Assembly (NCBI GenBank): GCA_013329925.1
Contig: DUJK01000009.1
Coordinates: 1-5,444, forward strand
Length of the DNA stretch: 5,444 nucleotides
Direction of reading: 5' to 3'
From: Candidatus Poseidoniaceae archaeon
GTDB lineage: Archaea > Thermoplasmatota > Poseidoniia > Poseidoniales > Poseidoniaceae
Shown here piece by piece: positions 1 through 5,444 of this stretch (position 1 is its first letter; each line of letters opens with the position of its first letter). The notes under the pieces are model-generated. The model saw nothing but the letters and a program-made list of their open reading frames with translations, ran no database searches and was not told the DNA's origin. Both the position numbers and the translations under genes were made by a program.

Positions 1-189
1 GTCTAATTCAAACTTGGTGTCTTCGACAACAATTTTCTCATCTTCAGTAGATTGGTTTTCAATGGCGTTTATGTCTGAGTTCTGGACAACAGCTGACCAG
101 GACATCATCAACATCAAAACGCACAATAGCATTGCTATTCCAATTCCACCAAATATGGTTCTTACATTTCTATTCTTTATATTATTCAT
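1..189 (-). CDS. N-terminus of a secreted or membrane-anchored protein (partial, runs off left edge)
   Basis: This is an open frame of 63 codons with no stop before the window edge, so only the N-terminus is visible and the family cannot be named. Translation begins MNNIKNRNVR, with basic K5, R7 and R10, followed by a hydrophobic stretch at about residues 11-35 (TIFGGIGIAMLLCVLMLMMS and onward). It then changes abruptly to a polar, acidic segment (about residues 36-63, rich in Asp, Glu, Asn and Ser). That is the pattern of a signal peptide or an N-terminal membrane anchor with the rest of the protein outside. Cys23 lies inside the hydrophobic core and is not a convincing lipobox. The ATG is the first one after an in-frame TGA at 193-195, which fixes the start, and a weak G-rich ribosome binding site precedes it. 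The gene is downstream of, and co-directional with, the large surface protein gene but is separated from it by a strong terminator. I am fairly confident that it is real and unsure of its function. Confidence 0.72.
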   Translation of the reverse strand, partial: MNNIKNRNVRTIFGGIGIAMLLCVLMLMMSWSAVVQNSDINAIENQSTEDEKIVVEDTKFELD

Positions 190-197
190 ATGTCATT

Positions 198-202
198 CCC
201 CC
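198..202 (-). promoter_or_regulatory. Weak ribosome binding site (GGGGG) for the left-edge gene
   Basis: On the minus strand a run of five G, followed by AATGACAT, stands 8 bases before the ATG at 189-187. It is a partial match to GGAGGTG, much weaker than the GGAGGT of the neighbouring surface protein gene. It overlaps the last bases of the palindrome at 202-217 by one position. Confidence 0.35.
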
Positions 203-217
203 ATGCGGCACCGCATG
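202..217. promoter_or_regulatory. Perfect 16-base palindrome, operator-like (CATGCGG-CA-CCGCATG)
   Basis: The two 7-base arms, CATGCGG (202-208) and CCGCATG (211-217), are exact reverse complements around a 2-base centre. The element ends 13 bases upstream of the start codon of the left-edge gene. If the AATAAAT at 232-238 is the TATA box, the transcription start would fall near position 209, at the centre of the palindrome. That is a classic position for a dimeric repressor that blocks polymerase. The alternative is a small RNA hairpin in the leader; a 2-base loop is too tight, so a folded form would have to open one or more pairs. The symmetry is directly visible; the operator role is inferred. 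Confidence 0.45.
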
Positions 218-231
218 TAATGCTAGCCACG

Positions 232-238
232 ATTTATT
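232..238 (-). promoter_or_regulatory. Candidate TATA box (AATAAAT) for the left-edge gene
   Basis: On the minus strand AATAAAT is preceded by GGGG and centred about 46 bases upstream of the ATG. The well-formed TATA box of the surface protein gene in this window is centred about 50 bases upstream of its ATG, so the spacing agrees. The match to the archaeal TTTATATA consensus is moderate. A better-matching TATA exists further upstream at 298-305, so which one is used is open. Confidence 0.4.
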
Positions 239-297
239 CCCCTTATGAGCATTGGGGTACAGAATCTTTGAAATCGCCATCATTAGCAGCGTTTGAC

Positions 298-305
298 TAT
301 AAAAA
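298..305 (-). promoter_or_regulatory. Alternative TATA box (TTTTTATA) for the left-edge gene
   Basis: On the minus strand TTTTTATA is a good archaeal TATA-like match. It would place transcription start near 273 and give a leader of about 84 bases ahead of the left-edge gene. It coincides with the last of three T-runs that follow the terminator hairpin of the preceding gene, so it may be only part of the termination zone. Its use as a promoter is less consistent with the short leader predicted for the neighbouring gene. Confidence 0.3.
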
Positions 306-323
306 TGATAGTTAAAAAATGAT

Positions 324-363
324 AAAAAAAAGCCGGAGGGGTCGCCTAAACGGCCCCTCCGGC
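324..363 (-). terminator. Hairpin plus T8 terminator after the surface protein gene
   Basis: The arms at 332-341 and 354-363 (GCCGGAGGGG and CCCCTCCGGC) are perfect 10-base reverse complements and very GC-rich. Two further pairs, 343-352 and 344-351, can form beyond one mismatched position, leaving a six-base loop at 345-350. On the minus strand the hairpin is followed directly by eight T (331-324), then by T6 (319-314) and T5 (305-301). It lies about 60 bases past the TGA of the surface protein gene and is oriented to end its transcript. Archaeal termination mainly needs the U-tract, so the strong stem is notable. Nothing to the left on the plus strand suggests a convergent gene that would use it. 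Confidence 0.88.
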
Positions 364-402
364 ATTATGCCAAATCTGTTATGATTTAGCGTGCAATTAT
401 AC

Positions 403-422
403 CCTTGATTTTATTGTCAAGG
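403..422 (-). repeat. Small inverted repeat just after the surface protein stop codon
   Basis: CCTTGA (403-408) and TCAAGG (417-422) are perfect six-base arms around an eight-base loop, and the repeat begins one base after the TGA at 426-424 on the minus strand. It has no T-run behind it, so it is not a terminator by itself. It could protect the 3' end of the message or be chance. Confidence 0.25.
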
Positions 423-423
423 A

Positions 424-3400
424 TCAGTAATCCCATTCTTTGTCGTCGTCATCATCACCATCTCCTCGAGATAGGATAAATGCACCAACAATAAATGCTA
501 CAACTACTACTGCTCCAATAACACCCCATGTCCAAGTTGGGACACCAGAGGATGCTTCATCATCGGTTGTGATGGTGCCATCTCCAGTATCGGTATTGTC
601 AACTTGCCTGTCGTAAAGGATACTATCTGTTGAGGCTCCGTAAGCTACATTGCCAACAACGTCATAAGGCACCACTGCAAAGTGAACTTGAGTAGTTTCT
701 ACGGTGGTGTATTGGTCAATTGTAGTCTGAATCATACCAGTACTGTCAGAAGCTGCTTGCTCAACCATCTTGCAAGAACTATCAATCATCAACTCCATCT
801 GAGTGGCAGAGAACTCACCTTTGTTCCAGCAGACATACCATCCAGCAATATCTGCATCAACAGAGGATTCTTTCCAGGTTACAGCCCATGTCTCACCAGA
901 ATTTGCGATTGTTACATCAGTTGCTGTAATTCCTGCTACTTCTCCATCGGCTGTCTTAGCAATAGTTGTAGCAGCAGCACATGCAAATTCATTACACATC
1001 TGAGTTGAGACGTGATATTCTACTCCATGTGTTCCTTTGTAAGTTACGCTTGGGTTGTCTGTTTCAACACGATCATAAACAACTTCAGGAGTCTCACAGT
1101 CTGCCTGAGCAGCACATACTGTAATCCTAACAGTCTCGCCAGTTAATTGTCCTGTTGCTGTGTATGCGATGCTTAATTCTGCACCTGCTAGTTCAGTTAC
1201 AGTGAATGAAACAGTACTAGAAGGCGGGTCAGGTAGTTGGCACTCCTCGTTGATCAGGTGCAAGACTGCCCCTTGAGCGAGCATGTCTGCGCTTGATGGG
1301 AACTCGTAGGTATATCCTACAATTCCTGCAGAAACTTCGTCTGCTTGACCTGATGCGATTTCAGTCACAATTCCGTTCAATTCTAGCCATACATAAAGCA
1401 CGCCAGCAGTGTCAGGGAAGTGAACTGTCAATGATTGACTTTCAACTGCGGATGAGTCAAATGTAGTTGATGGAGTCATGCTAACGCTAGCAAACGGCGT
1501 GTATTCACCTGCACACTGACTAACAGTCATAGCGGAAGTTTCCATGTCAGCAAAATCAACAGTCAATCCTGAGCCTTTGTATGTAAGGTCGTATACGACT
1601 TGAACATCATTGGCAAGGCCAGAACTAGATTCCATTAGCTTGTTAGAAACTCCTACATCAATGGACGTAAAGGTCGATGCCCCAGTCGTATCAGCAACTG
1701 TTACAACAACTCGGTAGGTTGGAACCATTGTGCTTCTCAAATCGACTTCACAGATGCTTTCCTCACAATCAATATTGTTTCCGTCTCTGTCAGTCCAAAC
1801 ATAGGTCATTTCGTCTCCTTCGATATCAAATGCTTCTGCAATAAATGTCATTGTATCTTGGTCAGCAATTCCTGAGTCTGAGCTTGACTTCAAACTCAAT
1901 ATTTGTGGTGCGTAATTGATGAAGTTTACATCAAAGTCATATCCATTGTTTGAAAGTGACATGTCCGATGTTTTAGTATCAACTACGGATGTTTCTTCAT
2001 TCAAACTTCCGTTCAATACAACAGTAGCGTCTATGATGTAATCGCCTTGTCCAAACTCATGAGAGACACATGCTGTTCCAATTGGTTCAGCATCAGTCTT
2101 ATCGGTTGAGACTCCAAGGTACATGTAGTTGTAATTTAGTTCAGGACAATCCACAGCTTCTATAGTGGTTGAAACTCCGTCTAGTGTAATGGTGAAAACC
2201 ATATTCCATTCATAAATTGGAGTAGTAGATGATGACGCGTGGAATGCCTCAGCAACAAGATTGTAAATTCCAGGCGATAGTGACTGGGTTATTTCGCCGC
2301 CTAATCCGCCATAGGAATCTTGTTGATTTGATTGTTCATTTTCATCCCCTTCATCTTCGTCACTTTCCATGACTGGGGCTAGGAAGAAGTTACTCAATGC
2401 GATATCGTGGAAGGTTGTTGCTGAACCGCCAATTGTATCATAATTGTTAGACATATATTCATCTTCGTTATCTGATTCAGCAACAGTTCTTTCACAAACC
2501 GATAACTCTGTTGCGCATGACTGTCCGTCATACAACACATACGATTCTAGTGCGACAGAAACAATATATTCGCCGTCAGATGGTGGAGTAACGGTGTATA
2601 CATCCGAAACTCCGCTAGCCAAACCTGGAGGTGTTTGTCCATTGTCTCCGATAACAAATCTGTCGGATGTTGTAACATTCCCTAGACCATCATCGTTTGT
2701 TGCTACATTGAATTGTTCTCCTAGTATTACCAGATTAGGTCCTGTGTAAGTTCCACCGGTAACTGTAACTGCTACACTAGTTGTTCTTACATTGAGTGCG
2801 GAAGAACCTGATAAACTGGCAGTGATTTGGAAATCCACAGGATTTACTCCTTCAACCGAACCGGGTATTGGGTTTCCTGTAGCATCTAACCATGTTACAC
2901 TTACATCCAAATCAAAGTAATCACGAACCGTAACAGAAATTGACATTTCATCGTTACCTGGATCACCTAAAACTTGAGAGGTTAGTGTTATGACGATTAT
3001 GTATTTACCTGTGGATGGAGTCCATTCCATGTCTGTACCATCGGTATTCATCAAAGTTGATTCGCCACCGTTGAGGAAGTCTCCAGCCGCCAAGGTAGCG
3101 GTTTGGCAGTTGTTAGCACAGATAGCTTTGTTGTTTTCCCAACTCAAATCGCCATTAGCACCAGTTGCAATAGGTCCTCTCTGGCCATTTTGGTCAATGT
3201 AGATATTAACTTGGTATTGCATGTTGGTCAAATCAGCGTCACCGCCATTTCTAATCCATGCTTTGAAGTTCACATCATCGCCAGCAAGCAACTCGTTGGT
3301 GGTTTCACCATCAACTGTAGTTGTCTCTCTTGGCGAAGTTATGTACACCATTTCTGGATCTGCTCCAGCACGTGCACTTGTCTCTTCGTTATTGCTTTCT

Positions 3401-3483
3401 TCTTGTAGCTCGTAAACATCTACCGCTGACAAAAAACTAGTCAACATCAATATCACGAGAATCATTGGGGTCATTTTCTTCAT
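424..3483 (-). CDS. Large secreted, membrane-anchored surface protein with CARDB-, PKD/Ig- and fibronectin-like domains
   Basis: This 1019-residue protein is complete. It opens with a signal peptide (MKKMTPMILVILMLTSFLSA, likely cut near residue 20). Three tandem beta-sandwich units resembling CARDB/CARDB-like adhesion domains follow (about 43-187, 189-347 and 358-520); the second ends in the CARDB-type DEYMSNNYDT. A PKD/Ig-like unit (about 524-614) contains DIEGDEMTYVWTDRDG. A segment at about 616-750 is unassigned. Two fibronectin type III-like units (about 756-844 and 851-955) are followed by a Thr/Asp-rich stalk (961-980), one membrane helix (about 985-1004) and a short acidic tail, DGDDDDDKEWDY. 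No lipobox, catalytic motif or cell-wall sorting motif is visible, so a structural, adhesive or ligand-binding role outside the cell is inferred. All 16 cysteines lie in the exterior part. The start is fixed by GGAGGT six bases upstream and a TATA box at 3530-3537. Domain names rest on pattern reading, not on a profile search. Confidence 0.93.
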   Translation of the reverse strand: MKKMTPMILVILMLTSFLSAVDVYELQEESNNEETSARAGADPEMVYITSPRETTTVDGETTNELLAGDDVNFKAWIRNGGDADLTNMQYQVNIYIDQNGQRGPIATGANGDLSWENNKAICANNCQTATLAAGDFLNGGESTLMNTDGTDMEWTPSTGKYIIVITLTSQVLGDPGNDEMSISVTVRDYFDLDVSVTWLDATGNPIPGSVEGVNPVDFQITASLSGSSALNVRTTSVAVTVTGGTYTGPNLVILGEQFNVATNDDGLGNVTTSDRFVIGDNGQTPPGLASGVSDVYTVTPPSDGEYIVSVALESYVLYDGQSCATELSVCERTVAESDNEDEYMSNNYDTIGGSATTFHDIALSNFFLAPVMESDEDEGDENEQSNQQDSYGGLGGEITQSLSPGIYNLVAEAFHASSSTTPIYEWNMVFTITLDGVSTTIEAVDCPELNYNYMYLGVSTDKTDAEPIGTACVSHEFGQGDYIIDATVVLNGSLNEETSVVDTKTSDMSLSNNGYDFDVNFINYAPQILSLKSSSDSGIADQDTMTFIAEAFDIEGDEMTYVWTDRDGNNIDCEESICEVDLRSTMVPTYRVVVTVADTTGASTFTSIDVGVSNKLMESSSGLANDVQVVYDLTYKGSGLTVDFADMETSAMTVSQCAGEYTPFASVSMTPSTTFDSSAVESQSLTVHFPDTAGVLYVWLELNGIVTEIASGQADEVSAGIVGYTYEFPSSADMLAQGAVLHLINEECQLPDPPSSTVSFTVTELAGAELSIAYTATGQLTGETVRITVCAAQADCETPEVVYDRVETDNPSVTYKGTHGVEYHVSTQMCNEFACAAATTIAKTADGEVAGITATDVTIANSGETWAVTWKESSVDADIAGWYVCWNKGEFSATQMELMIDSSCKMVEQAASDSTGMIQTTIDQYTTVETTQVHFAVVPYDVVGNVAYGASTDSILYDRQVDNTDTGDGTITTDDEASSGVPTWTWGVIGAVVVVAFIVGAFILSRGDGDDDDDKEWDY

Positions 3484-3489
3484 AGGTAT

Positions 3490-3495
3490 ACCTCC
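3490..3495 (-). promoter_or_regulatory. Ribosome binding site GGAGGT for the surface protein gene
   Basis: On the minus strand GGAGGT is followed by ATACCT and then the ATG, a six-base spacing. It is a near-complete match to the 16S anti-Shine-Dalgarno and decides the start at MKKM over the second Met at residue 4. Confidence 0.88.
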
Positions 3496-3529
3496 GACGG
3501 TTCGGTAGCCTCACCCACGCAAAAGGTCG

Positions 3530-3537
3530 TATTTATA
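3530..3537 (-). promoter_or_regulatory. TATA box (TATAAATA) of the surface protein gene
   Basis: On the minus strand TATAAATA is centred about 50 bases upstream of the ATG. With the usual archaeal distance of about 25 bases, transcription would start near 3507-3510, giving a leader of about 25 bases that contains the GGAGGT. This supports independent transcription of the surface protein gene in addition to any read-through from the permease gene. A clear purine BRE is not obvious just upstream. Confidence 0.72.
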
Positions 3538-3591
3538 CTATAGGAAGGAATTTTCATGGTCACAGTGATGCGTTTTAATACAAAATTGGCA

Positions 3592-3609
3592 GTTAGTCGG
3601 CCGTTTAAC
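3592..3609. repeat. Imperfect 18-base dyad upstream of the surface protein promoter
   Basis: GTTA-GT-CGGCCG-TT-TAAC is symmetric at 14 of 18 positions: the outer GTTA/TAAC and the inner CGGCCG match, and the two bases between them do not. Its centre is about 67 bases upstream of the TATA box at 3530-3537, a place where an archaeal activator could bind. It could also be chance; no second copy is seen in the window. Confidence 0.28.
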
Positions 3610-3650
3610 CAGTTGAATGGAGTGAAAAATTTGTAGCCCTCTCCATGTAC

Positions 3651-3689
3651 AAAAAAAGAAATGAAATTACTTCCTTTTCCCCTCATTTC
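3651..3689 (-). terminator. Hairpin plus T7 terminator candidate after the permease gene
   Basis: The arms at 3658-3664 and 3683-3689 (GAAATGA and TCATTTC) are perfect seven-base reverse complements around an 18-base loop. On the minus strand the second arm is followed directly by seven T (3657-3651). It lies about 37 bases past the permease stop. The stem is AT-rich and the loop long, so the fold is weak, but a T-run alone can terminate archaeal transcription. It repeats the layout of the stronger terminator at 324-363 and separates the permease from the surface protein promoter. Confidence 0.55.
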
Positions 3690-3725
3690 AGGTGATTTTT
3701 ACGGTTTTTGATAAAATTTAACATC

Positions 3726-5444
3726 TCAAACCTCTCGTAAAGCTGCAGAAGGTGGAACCATTGTTGCACGGCGTATTGGTATCGCTGTTGCTAACATAAC
3801 CAGTAACCAACCGCCTATTATTACCGTTAGAATGGTAGACCATGGCAGAGTAAACCGGGCACCTTGGTCTTCCCAAAATGCCACATAAAGCGCCCTATGG
3901 AAGCCAACTGCAACCATAACACCATTGATAATACCAAGTAAAGCAACCCAAGAAACCTCGATTAAGAACGATAGCATGACCATGTCTTTACGGTAACCTA
4001 GCGCTCTTAGAATGCCAATTGTTTTGCGTCGCTCAGATACTGAACGTACCGTCACCACACCAATCCCACCGATTCCTACTACCAGTCCAAGCGCCAAGTA
4101 TGCCTCAAAAATACCAAGAATTGCGATAACTAGGGACTGTATCAGCATAACGTCATCTGAGATAATAGATACACTCACACCTTCACCGCTTAAGTTGTCT
4201 TCCAAATCCTCTGACAATTCTGCTGCCGCTATTCTAACATTTTCTGGTTTACCAGTGGCTGAAAATGTCTTGATTCCAGAATCATCGAAGTCGCTTGAAG
4301 GAGTTGCAGAATCACTCAAACTTACGTACATTCTTGTTACTCTACCATCGAACTGATCCTCGACAATTTCACCACTCATCCAGACCCCTGGTGAGAACAA
4401 ATATGACGACTGTTCAAGATAGCCAGCAACGGTGACAATTCGCTTGTTTCCTGGGTTAGATAAATCAATTAGAGAAATCGAATCTCCAATTGAAAAACTT
4501 AACATAGAAATGCCCGTTCCATCGGTACTTAATTCAAGCCCAAAAGAGGCGTCTAATAACACCAAATCCGGCCGACTTTCCACTACTTGCCAAACCTCAG
4601 TTTCACTACTGCCAAGTTGCCTGTCCCACTCGTAAAGTGGCAGGCCCCCATGTTCGGCAAATTCTTCATCAAATCCACGTAAGACATACGGCATGCGTTC
4701 TTGCTTGGAATCTTCCAAAAATACCTCTGAGCGATGGACTAAACCAACAGCATCAATTTCACTGGCAAGACCAGAAGATAAATTCCACTCCATTGGGTCA
4801 TTTGATAATTCGATTGGCCTTGAGCGGGACGAAGTTAACATCAATTCAAATTCCCCTTCAGTCTCTTCAACAAAGGAACTGGAATAATTGTCAAATTGTT
4901 CAGTATAGCCACTAAGCACGACCACCGAAAATACCGTGATTGAAAACATCGCCATAACTACTGCAGTACGCACTGGACTAGCCAATGGATGAGCCAATGC
5001 TACTGGGACAGTTGGTCCCATGCGTTTGGTTAACAATCTTGACCGGCCAATACGAGAAACCAGCATCGGGGCTGCACTAGTTAGCAGCATTACCCCAGCA
5101 AAGACTTCAACCAAACCAAGTAGAATAAAGGAAAATTCATCTGGAGTCATATCACCTCTAATCGGGTCAATACCGGCAAATCCAATTGTCCAAAGCAGCA
5201 GCAGCCCGCCAAGCCAGGCAAAGGTATTACGGCTTGCATGCCTGGCAAGTCGAGCCCATATCCCGCCTTTAGCACGCAACATAATTGGCAATTCCCAAGT
5301 GAAAATTGGCGTCATTGTAAAGATGACAAATACTCCACCCATAGTCCACAACAAATATGAGAATGCTGAATCAAAACCTAGTAAAATTAGCACCAATAGG
5401 CTTAGCACCGCCCCTGCTAGAGTACAAATTTGAATGATTAACAA
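3726..5444 (-). CDS. FtsX/MacB-type ABC transporter permease, C-terminal part (5' end outside window)
   Basis: The frame is open at the right edge; the first codon here is TTG, probably an internal Leu, so the 572 visible residues are a C-terminal part. Membrane helices lie at about 1-23, 28-49, 74-93, 104-126 and 160-180. A large exterior domain of about 250 residues (181-432) resembles the MacB periplasmic core. The C-terminal FtsX domain follows, with helices at about 435-465, 488-514 and 535-557. Between the first two of these is the coupling segment SERRKTIGILRALGYRKD (about 470-487), which in this family contacts the ATPase. The tail, IRRATMVPPSAALREV, matches the family's usual ending. 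Basic loops at 56-72 and 127-159 fit the positive-inside rule. The four extra helices before residue 160 suggest a long duplicated permease with a first FtsX half outside the window. A LolD/MacB-type ATPase is expected nearby but is not seen. The substrate is unknown; lipoproteins, lipids or peptides are possible for the family. Confidence 0.92.
   Translation of the reverse strand: MLIIQICTLAGAVLSLLVLILLGFDSAFSYLLWTMGGVFVIFTMTPIFTWELPIMLRAKGGIWARLARHASRNTFAWLGGLLLLWTIGFAGIDPIRGDMTPDEFSFILLGLVEVFAGVMLLTSAAPMLVSRIGRSRLLTKRMGPTVPVALAHPLASPVRTAVVMAMFSITVFSVVVLSGYTEQFDNYSSSFVEETEGEFELMLTSSRSRPIELSNDPMEWNLSSGLASEIDAVGLVHRSEVFLEDSKQERMPYVLRGFDEEFAEHGGLPLYEWDRQLGSSETEVWQVVESRPDLVLLDASFGLELSTDGTGISMLSFSIGDSISLIDLSNPGNKRIVTVAGYLEQSSYLFSPGVWMSGEIVEDQFDGRVTRMYVSLSDSATPSSDFDDSGIKTFSATGKPENVRIAAAELSEDLEDNLSGEGVSVSIISDDVMLIQSLVIAILGIFEAYLALGLVVGIGGIGVVTVRSVSERRKTIGILRALGYRKDMVMLSFLIEVSWVALLGIINGVMVAVGFHRALYVAFWEDQGARFTLPWSTILTVIIGGWLLVMLATAIPIRRATMVPPSAALREV

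Noticed and set aside
193..216. A seven-codon minus-strand upstream frame (MRCRMGE then TGA), in frame with and just ahead of the left-edge gene.
   Set aside because: It is produced by the palindrome sequence itself, has no ribosome binding site, and would be mostly untranscribed if transcription starts near position 209.
14..220. A 68-residue plus-strand frame at the left edge.
   Set aside because: It is antisense to the partial secreted-protein gene at 1-189, which has a proper signal-like N-terminus, and its 3' end runs through the palindrome.
239..257. CCCC and GGGG flanking ATGAGCAT, a possible second operator upstream of AATAAAT.
   Set aside because: The outer and inner symmetric parts do not share the same centre, so it is not a true dyad; only four bases pair on each side.
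427..465. A DDDDK protease-like site in the surface protein tail.
   Set aside because: It falls in a poly-Asp run predicted to be inside the cell, so it is a chance match.
682..1008. Long plus-strand frames inside the surface protein gene, here and at 803-1003, 2444-2749, 2990-3202, 3103-3408 and 3221-3415.
   Set aside because: They lie opposite a gene with a clear signal peptide, domains, promoter and ribosome binding site. Their translations are Ser/Thr/Pro-rich with no recognisable domain, as expected of antisense shadows.
3556..3636. A 26-codon plus-strand open frame (MVTVMRFNTKLAVSRPFNQL and onward) preceded by GGAAGGA, diverging from the surface protein gene.
   Set aside because: It is very short, has only an ambiguous plus-strand TATA, and has no feature beyond a purine-rich stretch upstream. 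It is most likely chance.
3480..3686. A 68-residue minus-strand open frame whose stop overlaps the surface protein start as ATGA, suggesting translational coupling.
   Set aside because: It covers the terminator candidate's end, the TATA box and the GGAGGT of the surface protein gene, has no convincing ribosome binding site, and its translation has no recognisable features. A coding role conflicts with a well-formed promoter inside it.
4012..5433. Plus-strand frames opposite the permease gene (4012-4356, 4432-4635, 4637-4915 and 5020-5433).
   Set aside because: They are antisense to conserved FtsX domain sequence and to membrane helices, and show no recognisable protein features.

Overview
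The window looks like a piece of an archaeal genome, most plausibly a planktonic marine euryarchaeon such as Marine Group II (Poseidoniales). Three things point that way. The promoters carry archaeal TATA boxes a short distance upstream of the start codons. There is a clear GGAGGT ribosome binding site. The main gene encodes a long, acidic, Thr/Ser/Asp-rich secreted protein of CARDB-, PKD- and fibronectin-like beta-domains with a C-terminal membrane anchor and a poly-Asp tail, a style common in that group. The lineage is inferred from style; no marker gene is present.

All three genes lie on the minus strand, so transcription runs from right to left. (1) At the right edge, 3726-5444 is the C-terminal 572 residues of a large MacB/FtsX-type ABC transporter permease whose start lies outside the window. 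(2) After a 242-base gap comes the 1019-residue surface protein (424-3483). The gap holds a hairpin plus T7 terminator candidate for the permease, an imperfect dyad, and a well-formed promoter and ribosome binding site for the surface protein. (3) After a 234-base gap, 1-189 is the first 63 residues of another secreted or membrane-anchored protein that runs off the left edge. That gap holds a strong hairpin plus T8 terminator, candidate TATA boxes and a perfect 16-base palindrome just before the next start.

Each gene has its own terminator and promoter signals, so they look like separate transcription units and not one operon. All three products are predicted to act at or outside the membrane: the permease exports or extracts a substrate with an ATPase not seen here, and the other two are displayed on or anchored to the cell surface. 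A functional link is only inferred from proximity. I see no RNA genes, mobile elements, CRISPR arrays or clear evidence of a new multi-gene system. The points most worth checking are the palindrome over the predicted start site of the left gene, the two hairpin-plus-U-tract terminators, and the regular cysteine pairing of the surface protein.
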